From Apodemus sylvaticus (taxonomy: Eukaryota > Chordata > Mammalia > Rodentia > Muridae), in contig NC_067485.1 of assembly GCF_947179515.1 (NCBI RefSeq), positions 13,830,096 to 13,894,095 of the forward strand: a DNA stretch of 64,000 nucleotides, written 5' to 3'. The notes under the pieces are model-generated. The model saw only the letters and a program-made list of their open reading frames with translations, was not told the DNA's origin and searched no databases. Made by a program: the position numbers and the translations under genes. Position 1 is the stretch's first letter. Every line of letters begins with the position of its first letter. Below are positions 9,240-20,214 of the stretch, in pieces.

Positions 9240-10371
9240 CAGTTTAGGTGAATATTGGATAGCACAACTTTCCAATTCTACAATGACCCATGATACACTT
9301 GGCCACAGAAGAGATCTGTCCAAAATTACCAGTGGATCATGGGTAAAGTCAATGCTGATCAGGCCTCCCATTCCAGTGTGCACACGCCCTGTGTTGCTCC
9401 AGGGCAGGCTCTATAAAGATCCAGAGAAGACTGACCCCGGGAGAACGCTACCCTTCACATAGCTGCAGCAGGCCCTTCCTGTCAATGCTGTTCTCTTAAT
9501 CTCCAGATCCCACCCCAGTGCTAACCCACTCACTCTTGCAGACACAGAGGCAGGGTCCCCGACCACTCCTTCTGCCTGGAGAATGGAGCAGGAGATAGCA
9601 TTTGTTGGCGATGGCCTACACAGTGCCACGGCTTCCTCCCCAGCATCCATCAAAGCTGATGTTTCCCAAGCACTGGGGAGCCAGGGATGGGGAAGTGGGG
9701 GTGTAAAGAGAAAGCAAGCAAAGCCTTTTCTCCCCTGGAGCACCACCTTGCTCCTGACACCTGATACACCTGGCTGCCGTTCAGCCCCTGAGTGTCTCCT
9801 GTGTCACTGTACCTGCCTCTTACACACATAATTAACTGTGTTTTCAAAAGTGGCAAATCATGCCCCCCGTAGAAAACAACAAACTTAGTTCCGAGACAAA
9901 TTGAATCAAGTTCTTCGGGCACCTTTTCACTTATTAACGCCAAGACTGTTGTGTATCAGGGGTGCAAATCTCCATGCATTGTGTGACCACAAACAGGGAT
10001 GCGGCAGAAAGTACACACCCAGAATTATGTCTTTAAGTGTTCATTGGAGACACTTGTAATCATGGTTTATTACTGGTCTCCTCCCCAGCATAATGAACTT
10101 TGATGAAATAATGAAACAGGCTCTGGCGCCTAAGTGGTCGGGCTGGCAGCCTTTCCAGCTAAGACCTCCCCTGAGTACAATGGCCCAGAACTGCACCCAG
10201 CTCCGGCGGCAGAGGGTCAGGAAAGCTGGCACCCAGCCCTTGGCTTCCCACTTCCCAGCTGCCAGGCCTGACCCCCTGAGTCACAGAGATGCCACAGCCA
10301 ATTGGAAATTGGATGTAAACCAAGAGATCTTGGGACTCGAGGATCATACAGCCGGAGAGGTGGATGGAAAT
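9240..10371. other. Unique stretch with conserved-looking block
   Basis: No gene or family-level repeat is seen. Around 10015-10115, TTTAAGTGTTCATTGG, GTAATCATGGTTTATTAC and GAACTTTGATGAAATAATG form an AT-rich, low-CpG block of the kind often found in conserved non-coding DNA. Several 60-115-codon open frames on both strands overlap each other and look like chance. Confidence 0.35.
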
Positions 10372-10480
10372 GGGCAGGACCCTCTCTTAGCATCCACTGC
10401 TGTCCAGATGGGGAAACTGAGACACACAATCAGGAAATGACCTCACCAAGGACACACTGTGGCAGGGAAAGGCCTAGAAG
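10372..10480 (-). repeat. MIR SINE fragment
   Basis: CCAGATGGGGAAACTGAGACACA followed by AGGAAATGACCTCACCAAGGACACACTGTGGCAG is the classic minus-strand MIR core. Confidence 0.7.
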
Positions 10481-11280
10481 TTACCCACTTTTTTCATCGA
10501 AGGCTTTTCCTTGGTTTCTTCAGGGTTTCTCATAACTGTGCTGGTGTAGCCTTTAAATAGTAGACACCTGCCCTGAAGACCAGGGGACCTGCTGGCAAAA
10601 CCACCTTCCTCTGCTCTTTTGGGCAGGTATGGCTTGGGGTGGGGGTTGTCATAGAAACTTTGAGCCCTTTCCAATTGAAATGTGGTTTCACTGCATCTTA
10701 AAAAGTATGGAGTCGGCCTGCATCAGACTTCCATGGAGCACAACCCCCAGTGTTGGGAGCACAGCTACCCCTTCTAAGCAGCCTTGAACAAGAGTGGCAA
10801 AGCCAACTCTAGCATTCTGACATGTAAAGCCTTTCTGCAGAGGGCCCACTCTACTAACAACTTCTGCCACAGGCCAATCCAGCCCAGGCCCTGTGACCTG
10901 CAAAACTGGGGGCACCCTGCAGTCAAAGAAAACTGAGACCAAAGATATGATTAGTAATTTCTAGTGAGAGCTTGTTCATTTTGTGTTTCTCCTTTCTCCC
11001 TAAGCTCCGATTCTCCTTGGCATGTGTGTGAGGTTGGGAGACCAAAAGACACATCTCAGTAACAATGACTATGTTTTCAGATAACTCGTTTAGAGACTTC
11101 GAGGAATGGTGCTTGGGGTAAATGAATTTAAATACATAAAAAAAAAAAAAGAAATGGACCCCTCTGTGACTCCTTGGGTAGAACTTTCTTCCTTTGTGTA
11201 TTACTTATAAGTTATTTTAAATGTGCTATAAGCAGTGTGCTAATGTTTTATAATAACTCACAGAGGCTTATTTTCCATAA
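10481..11280. other. Unique non-coding stretch
   Basis: No repeat or gene is recognised. A 12-base A run at about 11139-11150 is the only low-complexity feature. Confidence 0.45.
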
Positions 11281-11289
11281 TGTTGTTCT

Positions 11290-11620
11290 GTGTGCAAGTG
11301 TGTAATTTGGTTATGTTTTAGGAAATACACAATGCTGTGCCCCTTTCCCTGTGACCCCTCCCATTTGGAAACACGAGGATCAAGTCTCTCTCCTTATCAT
11401 TCATTGTTACTGCCCTGCTCTCAGCAAATCCTAAGCTCTTCTTTGTTTCTATGGGTTTGTCTTGTCAAGACATCCCACGGGTTGTGGGAAATTGAGTTGT
11501 ACTTTCATCTGACATCTTTCCTTGACCAGGACACTTTGAATCGTCCTCATGAGCATCCGTGTCCATGACCCATCCTTTCTCTGTTGTGGTGTCACATCTT
11601 GTGTGGCCATTGTGTGTGCT
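11290..11620 (-). repeat. Possible old L1M fragment, antisense
   Basis: The + strand text CTTTGTTTCTATGGGTTTGTCTTG, TTCATCTGACATCTTTCC and GAATCGTCCTCATGAGCATC resembles the antisense 3' part of old L1M elements (the CTATGGATTTGCC ... GTTCATCCATG order). Highly diverged, so treated as tentative. Confidence 0.35.
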
Positions 11621-13080
11621 GATTTATCTGCATGAAGAGGAAGACGACCTCCGAAAGACCTTCCTAAGGAACTCACCACATACACACTAACACCCAGTTA
11701 AACCGTTAGTCAAGATGAGATGATGGGAACCAGTTTCCTTCCCTGCTCTATTTTCTGATGGTATTAAATACTCAAGGAAGATTTATTTCTGCTCATAGTT
11801 CTGCTACTGAGAGTCCAGGAGCTTGGGGGTGGGTCTGCACATGGGGCTGGATCTCATGCTTATCATAACAGCGCAAAGTTAGCAATGCAACAGGTAAGGC
11901 ATGAAGAGGCAAACGCAAGAGCAGCTTCAGTGCATGGCGGTCAGGCGTTGGAGCAACGAACCTCATTCAGAGTGAATTAACTAGTCCTGAAAGAAGTATG
12001 TTGATCAGTTGGAATAATTAAACCATCTCCCAAAGGGGCCACCGCTCAACATCACCAAAATGGAAGGCACGTTTCAGCATGAATTCTGGAGATGGCACAT
12101 CATATGGAATCACAGCAACTTGTCAATGCGGGTGGCAGAACAAGAGCTAACTTGTGGTCTGGACTTACAACCTAATGGACCAGAACTTTTCTACAACTCT
12201 AAGAATATGCAGTGTCTACTGTAGGGACCACGCATGGGGAATCCCTCTTTTTAGAGAGGATGCTGATGACTGTCTCCATCTGTCCAGGTAGGACTTTCCC
12301 CATTTGCTAACAAATGACTTTCATGAACAGATTTCCAGCTAAGGTTCTACCCTGACCCCATATGACCTAAGACTGACACAGAAAAAAGGCAAACGCGCAG
12401 GCTCCCCACCCCTCTAATTATACAAATGGAATGGTAGTTGGTAATTAGCTTTAGCAAGTTCTCAGTGTTACCAAAATTCTTTATTGAATACTTCCAAAGT
12501 GTCCATGAGGAGACACATGGCTGGCTCAGCCAATGAGATGAAGGTAGCATCTAGCACCTCCACTGTCATTTTACAGGAGCCCACTGCTCCTCACTGTGTC
12601 CCATACCTCCCGTGGAGAGCCTGAGGCCGGGGTGGAGGGACTTCCTATGACAGAGGTATATATATCTGAGTAAGCAGGGGCACTGGACCAGGCAGGGATG
12701 GACAGAAAGACTGCCAAGTCTGTACACAGTAAAGCTGCAGTTTCTCTTGGGTGCTTCTCTCTTCAGTTGCTGGAGCCCACTGCAGAGGGAGGAGTTGTTA
12801 TGTCTAATAATGTGGTGCTCCCTAACTGTGCTTTTGCGTTTGAAAATCCCTTTGATCTCTAATGAAATTACTTCATAGGTATTGAGCATCCTCTAGTGTG
12901 TATGTAACATAGAATGCAAATTTCTCTACCAACCTCCTGAGCCCATGACCCCTGGCCTGTGTCACTCCAGACTTCAGCTCCCTTGCTGTCCTACAGACCT
13001 CTGTGTGTACACCTGGGGCCTGTACCCTGCTGTTCCTGCCACCCCACATTCTCTTCCACAGTCCAGCCTCCCCATGGGGA
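11621..13080. other. Unique non-coding stretch
   Basis: About 1.4 kb of mixed-composition sequence with no repeat family or gene that I recognise. Open frames of 67-107 codons occur only on the minus strand and show no known motif. Confidence 0.45.
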
Positions 13081-13097
13081 TTCCAGAAGGAGAATTT

Positions 13098-13833
13098 TTA
13101 AATCCTTAAAATTTCTTTTTTTTAAATATTTTTTTATTTTCAATATTCTTTGTTTACCATCAAAATGATTTTCCCTTTCCTGTTCCCCCCTCCCCATAAG
13201 TTCCCTAAGCTCTCTTCTCTCTGCCCATTCTCCTATCAAACCCCTCGTACTTCTCTGTCCTGGTATTCCCCTACAATGCTGGAACAAGCATTTTCAGGAC
13301 CAGGGACCTCTCTTTCCTCTTTCTTGGGAGTTATTTGATATGTGAATTGTGTCTTGGGTATCAGAGTTTCTGAGCTAATATCCACTTATCAGTGACTGTA
13401 TTCCATGTGTGTTCTTTTGTTACCTCACTTAGGATGATATTTTCCAGATCCAACCATTTGTCTAAGAATTTCATGAATTCATTGTTTTTAATTGCTGAGT
13501 AGTATTCCATTGTGTAAATATATCACATTTTCTGTATCCATTCCTCCACTGAGGGACATCTGGGTTCTTTCCAGCTTCTGGCTATTATAAATAGGGCTGC
13601 TATGAACATAGTGGAACATGTGTCCTTATTGCATGCCGGGGAATCCTCTGGGTATATGCCCAGAAGTAATATTGCAGATTTCTCTGGAAGTGTTATGCCC
13701 AGTTTTCTATGCATGGGAAGAATATGGCATGCCCTGCATTGGGTCCTGTCCGTGGCTCAGGAATCTCCTGTTGGTCTTGGGTCAGGTGAAAGGGGCGCCT
13801 GTAATACAATGGTCAATCATTTTCTGAGAAACC
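13098..13833 (-). mobile_element. 5'-truncated rodent L1 (Lx/F-like), antisense
   Basis: Starts with a T-rich tail (13108-13139), then the antisense L1 3' UTR, then antisense ORF2 C-terminal codons (13523-13714) with the typical blocks TTGCTGAGTAGTATTCCATTG and GGGTATATGCCCAGAAG. Translation on the minus strand reads LLGIYPEDS...MFIAALFIIARSWKEP, the L1 ORF2 C-terminal region. Flanks CCAGAAGGAGAATTT (13083-13097) and CCAGAAGGAAATT (13834-13846) look like a target-site duplication. About 111 bases of non-L1 sequence interrupt it at 13709-13820. Confidence 0.85.
13709..13820. other. Non-L1 insert within the antisense L1
   Basis: L1 text stops after CCAGTTTTCT and resumes at ATTTTCTGAGAAACCCC, so about 111 bases lie inside the element. 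TTTTCT occurs at both edges. I do not recognise the insert; it could be a small insertion or filler from a repair event. Confidence 0.4.
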
Positions 13834-13846
13834 CCAGAAGGAAATT

Positions 13847-14389
13847 GCAAAGACCATGAAGTCAACTTGGAAGCCATCCTTCACCCTCTGTGAAGAATCC
13901 TGAACACTTGGATGCAGAGGTAAGCCTACAGTTTACACAGAGGATGCAAGAAGCACCCCCCCTCCAACCACCAAAGGATCCATAGAGTCCAGGACTGGAA
14001 GCCAACACCCCTGGTACCACACCAGGACCCCTAAAATCTGTCTCCCATAAACTCACAAGTGCAATGGAGAGAAAATAAAACCATGTTGACTTTCTCTGAG
14101 TTATCAGCAGAGGGGATCTTACCCTGTGCCCCAGTTGCCAGGTCCTTGGGAACAATCCCACTATAAAAGAACACTGATGACACTTGAGATTAGGGGCTGG
14201 TTCTGCCTGCTGCCCTTGCACAATGGCAGCGGGTAACTGACTCAAGGCTTGGTGGCACATTTGATCAAAAGGAAGACTACAGAGGGGATGACATCAGAGC
14301 AGTGAGAACTGAGGGCGGAGCAGCCAGCCACCAGAGGAAAGGGCATTAGAAAGTTGTCCAGGTGTGTTCATGTTTTAGACTACATTATA

Positions 14390-14391
<2 letters not shown>
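13847..14391. other. Unique non-coding stretch
   Basis: Nothing recognisable. An antisense frame of 132 codons (13862-14260) has no family resemblance and ends inside ordinary sequence. Confidence 0.4.

Positions 14392-14463
<72 letters not shown>
14392..14463. repeat. Compound (TG)n(GA)n microsatellite
   Basis: About 14 TG units run into about 22 GA units, the same architecture as the tract at 975-1034. Confidence 0.97.
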
Positions 14464-14467
<4 letters not shown>

Positions 14468-15604
14468 CCAAGGAAAGGAATTGAGTACCCTGCAACCCAC
14501 ATTCTGTGGATCCTGGTCCCTAGTTCCAGAAGACAACAGAATTAATCTGGAATCATCTATCTGCCATATTTCATTTCCAAGTGACAGCCATTTTTTTTAA
14601 CCTTTGCCAGTAGAACCGTGTTTAGCACTGGGGTTAACCTTGTGCCTGTGGGCTGGCCACTGATGCTTTTCATCCCTGGACACAGGAGGCACACTCACAG
14701 CAGGGGGCAGTGTCCACGGACAGCAGAGAGTCTGCACTGGAGCCTGGGCGAAGAAGGGAGGCACGACCCTGCGGGCTTTAAGGGGGCAACTGTTGCTCTG
14801 TGCCTGACGAACGTGATGTGGCCTTGCACAATGACAGAACTTAAGATGTAGAAGAGAGATAGTCTTTTTAAGAAAAAAGATTTTCCCCTTTTCTTTTTAA
14901 CAGGAAAAAAAGTGTATAACATTGGTTTTCCATAGTCCTCTGATGGTTGTGATCACAATGTAACCCACAGTTACATTGTAACTGGTGATTACTGAAGTCA
15001 GGACAAAAAAACTTAAAACTTCTGTGTCTTCTGTGTCCTTATTCCGTGTGATTTTTTTTTCCTAGTGTGCCTCATGGTCTACATGTATATGTGGATAGAC
15101 ATGATCTACTACAGAGCGAGAGCTGAGAGGGATGTGGTCCTTCCCACTGACGCATACAGCACCACTGCTGCAGAAAGTCCTCTGTGGACACTGTCTCCCT
15201 CAGACCTCAGTCCCCAGAGGCACAGCATCTTGGTCATGCCATTTTCTCCATTCAACAGTCGAACAGTCTCATATCCTGAACAGTCTACTGCCAAGCTCAA
15301 GGCCATGAGGGCTTGACAGGCAGCGGCAGTCCATCTCTAACTCAGTTACCTCGTATCTGTGGATTGCTGTTTTGGGACCCATGTGGTGAGAGATTTACAT
15401 ATATGAAATATGGAAGAGTGGAAGATCCTGGAGGCTCACACCAGTGTCCCAGTAATTCACTGAGGGGACTGACTACGCATGGTCTGAGTCCCTACCATGA
15501 GGTATGAGGGGGTCTGAATCTGACTGATGGTCACAGAAGTTGTCTCAGCTGCCTCCATACTGACAAGGGCTTTACAGAGCAATTGATGCACATCTTAGTG
15601 ACAA
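14464..15604. other. Unique non-coding stretch
   Basis: No family-level repeat and no gene are seen. Poly-T and A-rich patches near 14860-14910 and 15050 are the only low-complexity parts. Confidence 0.45.
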
Positions 15605-15900
15605 GCCTTGTCTTCATATTCTATTAATGTAATAAAATACCTGAGGCTGGGTGATTTAGAGACAATAGCATATATATTTAGTTGTTAGTCCATGACTCTG
15701 AGGCTGGAAGTTAAAGAAAGCATTGCTAACATATGCCTAGCATCTGTCAAGAACTTCCACATATGGCTCCTTATGTTAAGACAGAGCTGAGATATCTTGA
15801 CTCTCTCTCCATCATCTTAAAAAAATGATGAGGTCACCATGGACATCTCATGACCTCATCGACTCCTATTCAGCCCCTAAAACCTTCACTTGCAATCCAT
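15605..15900 (+). repeat. Ancient interspersed repeat, unnamed
   Basis: AATAAAATACCTGAGGCTGGGTGATTTAGA, ATGACTCTGAGGCTGGAAG and GATGAGGTCACCATGGAC...CTCATGACCTCATC follow the order of a mammal-wide repeat (CAAAATACC...GACTGGGTAATTTATA...CAGTTCTGGAGGCTGG...CCTCATGACCTAATC). I am confident of the resemblance but not of the family name. Confidence 0.4.
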
Positions 15901-16359
15901 GTTCAGAATTTTCATAAAAAGGGAAGCTGACATGGATTACATCACAGATCCCTGACTTCTTGAATCTAACTTCACTTCCCGCCTTGCCTTTCCAGGCATG
16001 TTGGCTGCACGGCGTCTCCTATTAAACCTTCTGTCTGCTTTCCAGGAACTAATCCCAAGCCAGTGAGTGCATCTGTGTGGGAAGGAGTGAACCCAGAGCT
16101 TACTTAGTTTCAGGCCCTTCCAGGAATGCCCGGTGCCCCCTGAAAGTCCCTACCAGAAGCCAAGAAATAAATCCCCCAAAGACACGGAAAGTGTCCCATC
16201 CCGTAGCTTCTCCAAGAGGCTAGTCCCGTGTGAGGGTGATACCTGCCTATAAACTGTAAGAGTCATCACGACAGACAGGTGAGCAGAGACCCTAGGGCCA
16301 CCCCTCTTCTCAAAGCACACAGAAGCACACAGATTTTTTTTCTTATTTTATAAAATATC
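15901..16359. other. Unique non-coding stretch
   Basis: No gene or repeat family recognised. Confidence 0.4.
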
Positions 16360-16592
16360 CTTCGGAGGTACTTCTAAAATCTGCTTATTTCTTCACTCGT
16401 GTGGCGGGTGGGAGTGCACATAAGCACGTGGTGTGCATGTGCACAGATCTGAAGACAACTAACCACCAGGAGCCGGTTTTCTCCTTCTGCCACATGGGCT
16501 CCAAGAACTGACCTTGGCATACCAGGCTTGGCAGCAAGCCCCTTTCCCTGCTGAGCAATCTTGCCAGCCCTGGAGGCATTTTAAAAACAAAT
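16360..16592 (-). mobile_element. tRNA-derived SINE (B3/B4-type), antisense
   Basis: Read on the minus strand it starts GGCTGGCAAGATTGCTCAGCAGG, continues with CTTGCTGCCAAGCCTGGTATGCC and CATGTGGCAGAAGGAGAAAACC, and ends in an alternating GTGCACATGCACACCACGTGC region. This is the order of the GCTTGCC-AAGCCTGA-type rodent SINE. The same type occurs at 43.03 and 46.26 kb. The exact subfamily is not resolvable by eye. Confidence 0.6.
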
Positions 16593-17254
16593 TTTTGTTT
16601 GATCTCTTCTGTGACCCAGAGAATAAACACAATCCTTAAATGTACTCAACTTCTGTTTGCCTGAAGACTATTTGCCTATTTGGTGCTTGAGTGGGACAAT
16701 GCTATAGATACTTCACCATAAGTATCAACTGATGAGATTTGCCTGCCACGTTTCACCGACGGAAAGATGGCTTCTGGTTTGGTAAAAAGATGGCTTTTTA
16801 CCTTTTGATAGGTGGCAGCAGGCAGCCAATACAGTGTGAGCATCTACGTGCTGGCCATCAAAAATGCGGACCGGTGCGGCAGGTCCCTGCAGAGCATCTG
16901 TGAACTGTGACCTGCTATAGGCACACGAGACTTCCCAGGCTCGAAGGGAAACTTCTGTGTTTCCTCCCTCCTGCCTCATACATGCACCACAGCTCCTGGG
17001 ATCCACCGACATCAGGCAGAAAAGAGTGTTAACAAATCTGAGCTGGACACAAACAGCTTGTCACTGTTCTGAGATGACACAGTAACTGTACATACAATGT
17101 TCCCTGTGTGCTCAGGAATAACCCAGGGCTGCTTTAAATTACACAAGAGGCTGTGCATGTGTTGAAAGCCAAACCTTGCTGCTTTATATAAGGAACCTCA
17201 ACACTGGTGGAGGCTGGAGCCAGCCGGATACCAAGGGGACTCTAATTATACAAT
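16593..17254. other. Unique non-coding stretch
   Basis: No repeat family or gene recognised. Confidence 0.4.
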
Positions 17255-17366
17255 GTTCCAGTCATATATATACATACATATACACATGCATGCCTGTATA
17301 TATATGTATGCATGTATATATGTATGTATATGTATATGTGTATGTATTTATATATATGACTGAAAC
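17255..17366. repeat. Imperfect palindrome in TA/TG-rich DNA
   Basis: The left arm begins GTTCCAGTCATATATATAC (17255) and the right arm ends TATATATGACTGAAAC (17366). The outer 23 bases of each arm pair with two mismatches, and weaker pairing continues inward through ATATACACATG against GTATATGTGTAT. The result is a possible cruciform or RNA hairpin of about 112 bases. The unique-sequence outer ends (GTTCCAGTC / GACTGAAAC) make this more than a plain dinucleotide run. Confidence 0.75.
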
Positions 17367-17384
17367 ATATACATATATATGTTA

Positions 17385-17804
17385 ATACTGGTGACATATT
17401 GAGATAATATTTAGTATTCTGTGATGTAAACATTTGAAAATGAATTTGCCTGAATCTTTTATTTCTTTTACTTTTGTAAACACATTTATTTATTTTAAAA
17501 ATGCCATAGAGGAAATTTTGGATCCAAAAAACAGAGAGCTGAGTATAGAAAGAAAATGCATTGCATCAAGAAAAAAGGGGACACCACTGACTGCAGAGGG
17601 AGAAAGGGTGCAAACTGTTTAGTGTCATTAATAATTAAAAAACCCAAGTCTACAAAGGAGTGTGTATCACAGCATAAATGCAAGTTCTGAGACATATCAC
17701 GTGAACAAAGACAGACCAGTACCTGGTGGACGGCAGTCAGGGGAGCAGCTGGCTTTGCAAGGTCCTGGCGGCGGGGCTCTGCCTCCCCTCCTGTTGCAGA
17801 ACAG
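17385..17804. other. Unique AT-rich stretch
   Basis: No repeat family or gene recognised; ends in the approach to a decayed B1-type SINE. Confidence 0.4.
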
Positions 17805-17922
17805 CTGTCTGAGGCAAGGAGGCCCTGGGGGGGGGGGGAATAAGAGATTCAAGGTCATTTCTGCCTACATAGTTCAAAGCTAGCCTTGGATGCAGCAGAC
17901 AATGAAACCTTGTCAAAAGGGG
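17805..17922 (+). repeat. Decayed B1-type SINE, 3' half
   Basis: GAGGCAAGGAGG, a 12-base G run (17827-17838), GAGATTCAAGGTCATTTCTGCCTACATAGTTCAAAGCTAGCC and GAAACCTTGTCAAAA follow the 3' half of an old B1 (B1F/PB1-like). The G run replaces the expected ...GGATCA... region. Confidence 0.5.
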
Positions 17923-17936
17923 GCGTGGGGGGGAAG

Positions 17937-18089
17937 GTGGCTGGAGAGATGGCTCTGCTGTTAAGAACACTTCCTGCTCTTCCAGAGGACCAGAGTTTGA
18001 TTCTCAGTACCTGTGTGTGATGGCTCACAACCTCCTGTAACTCCAGCTCCAGGGGGTCTGACACCTCTTGGCTCCACAAACACCTGTAT

Positions 18090-18123
<34 letters not shown>

Positions 18124-18208
18124 GTGCGCGCGCGGGGGGGGGGGCATACAGACACACGCACATACACAAACTTAATTTTAAAATGCTAAAATAAATCTTT
18201 TCTTAAAA
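17937..18208 (+). mobile_element. B3 SINE with expanded CA/CG tail
   Basis: GTGGCTGGAGAGATGGCTCTG head, GTTAAGAACACTTCCTGCTC, AGAGGACCAGAGTTTGATTC, TAACTCCAGCTCCAGGGGG and an ACTTAATTTTAAAATGC...AATAAATCTTTTC end give a full-length B3. Between the body and the A-rich end lies the alternating CA/CG tract at 18085-18134 plus G11, an expansion of the B3 CACACACA region. It stands right after the decayed B1 piece. Confidence 0.8.
18085..18144. repeat. Alternating purine-pyrimidine tract plus G11
   Basis: From 18085 to 18134 every step alternates pyrimidine and purine (TGTATA, CA repeats, then CGCACACGCACGCGTGCGCGCG), followed by eleven G. The CG-rich half is an especially good Z-DNA former by known sequence rules. 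Confidence 0.9.
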
Positions 18209-18790
18209 ACATCACACGCGGGGGCTGAAAGATGGGACAAGGTTTGAACTAACCCGGAAGTGCCAGCAGAAGTCTGGGGAGCCTGTGGGAGCCGCGCTGC
18301 TTCCCAAGTTATCAAATGTTTACACTTGGGTAATAGCACACATGTAATTAAGTGAGCACATAAAATGAATCTATCTGCAGTGGCACGATAGCTGGTGCCG
18401 AATCCTATTAAACACATTTAATTAAAAGTGCATTAAACCTTCAAGCTTCTGAACACACCCTGCCCTCTTCAAAGCTGTCCCCCGCCATTAAAACCTTCCC
18501 CACTATTAACTGTGAGTCAGCCCGTGACCCCTTTAGGCATGACCCGGTGAGGTGAAGTACCTCTTAAACACCAGTGTATCACAGGCACTAATGGATTTAA
18601 ATCAGGGAGATTAATTCCATTCATTTGGCTCCTTGTTTGAGAAACAACTGTCACACTGAGCTTAATTGCTGAAGATGCTTGGAAGCCTTGGGAGATTAGG
18701 GACTCGGGAGGCTGGTTTGTAGCCAACATCAATTATTCGGTCTACTGTGCAGTAGGGGACAGCGGGTGAATCAAATCCAGACGACCCAGT
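18209..18790. promoter_or_regulatory. Candidate conserved non-coding element, TAAT-rich
   Basis: Unique sequence dense in homeodomain-type cores: GTAATTAAGTG (18347), CATTTAATTAAAAG (18416), GCCATTAAAACC, CTATTAACTG, GGATTTAAATCAGG, GATTAATTCC, CTTAATTGC, CATCAATTATT. No repeat family matches. This density with balanced composition is typical of developmental enhancers, but conservation cannot be seen from one sequence. Confidence 0.35.
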
Positions 18791-19945
18791 GCCTCTTGTT
18801 TACCATTAGTGCCTCCATTCTCCACCAGTTAGGTTTTCACAGACCCAGGAGAGGGGGAGGAGCTACAGCGGGACTTTTGTCTGGCTTCAGAGCAAGGCTT
18901 TTCCACCCTGAGCATCCCACTCCCTGCCCCCCCACACCCGATGAGGGCATTATATGGTTATTTTTCCCTCATTCTTCCAAATTCTGACTAAATAAGAAAA
19001 TAAGAGACATGACCAAGAGTCTCCGAGAAGGAAAAGTAAAATTGCACCTTGTGAAGAAGCAGTCCGAATGGGCGTGAATAAGCTTGCCTTGCTTCATGGC
19101 CTGATTGGCCCCTCCCACAATCCCGTCTCTACTACAGGTATCCTTCCCGTGCTCCTTTACCAAAAACGGGTTCTAACACACAAGAAGTGGTTATAAAACT
19201 ACTCACTACCCTTATGAGAATCCAAACCCCGAATCTTTTGCCACTGTCTTATGCTTTCCTGGGTCACCTTTAGGTGCATTGCTTAAGCAGAGGCAGATTC
19301 ACTCAAGTTGGCTAAAGGAGCCTCCTGTTGTCACGGTAAGGAGAGAACGTGTCTTGGAGTGGTACGCGGTGGGAGCAGGGATGGGGGTGTAGCAGTCAGT
19401 AAGACTTCTGGTTGCATAGAGAGCAAGTGAAGCGCCCCACCACTGCCCACAGAAGATTACCCCTGTGGTCAGCCTTGTGGGGTACAGCTGGCTGCGTACT
19501 GTTAGAAGGCCCCCATGCCACGGTACGGCTCGGCTGTCAGCATCTCAAATCTCAGAGTATTCAAAGAACGGCCCTCTGTTTTCATTTCACACTGGCTGCA
19601 GCAAGCTACAGACCCAGGTCTTGTTCTGAGGATGTGGCCCAGAGTGTGAGTCCTGCCCACCTTCACCAAAGAAGTCATGAGAGTCTCTTGATTCTTCCCA
19701 GCGTCTGTGGCTTAGGGGAAAAGCCTTTTCTAGTAGCCGTGCAGTTTTGCCTTTAACAGCGAGCTGCTTTTTTACTATAAAGTACCCAGCAGACACTGTG
19801 TAAATGACAGGTGTCAGGAGTCTAAGACATCCACAGGACCCTTGAAAACTGTGTAAACTCCTGAATCGACCTTTCTAGCAGTTATGCATGACATATATGA
19901 CAAACAAGTCCTCCAGAAAAGTATTATCTAAACCCCACTCTTTTT
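18791..19945. other. Unique non-coding stretch
   Basis: No repeat family or gene is recognised. An open frame at 19412-19756 (114 codons) has no motif I know. Confidence 0.4.
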
Positions 19946-20004
19946 TTAAAAAATTATCTTAGATTTCTTTATTATTTTGTGTGTGTGAGTGTTCTTCCCG
20001 CATG

Positions 20005-20051
<47 letters not shown>

Positions 20052-20214
20052 TGTACATGCCTGATGCCCTCTGAGGTCATAAGAAGGTGATGGATCCCCT
20101 GGGACTGGAGTTACAGACAGTTGTGAGGTGCCATCTTGGTGCTTGGATGGGCACCTGGGATCCTCTGCAAGGACAACAAGTTCTCTTAGCCACTGAGCCA
20201 TCTCTCCCTCCCCC
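19946..20214 (-). mobile_element. B3 SINE, antisense, with TG expansion
   Basis: On the + strand: AAATTATCTTAGATTTCTTTATT (tail complement), a TG tract (20009-20050), GATGCCCTCTGAGG, GATCCCCTGGGACTGGAGTTACAGAC, GTTGTGAGGTGCCATC, GGATCCTCTGCAAGGACAAC and CTCTTAGCCACTGAGCCATCTCTC. This is the reverse complement of a full B3. Confidence 0.85.
20009..20050. repeat. (TG)n microsatellite
   Basis: About 21 TG units inside the antisense B3, at its CA-rich region. Confidence 0.97.
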
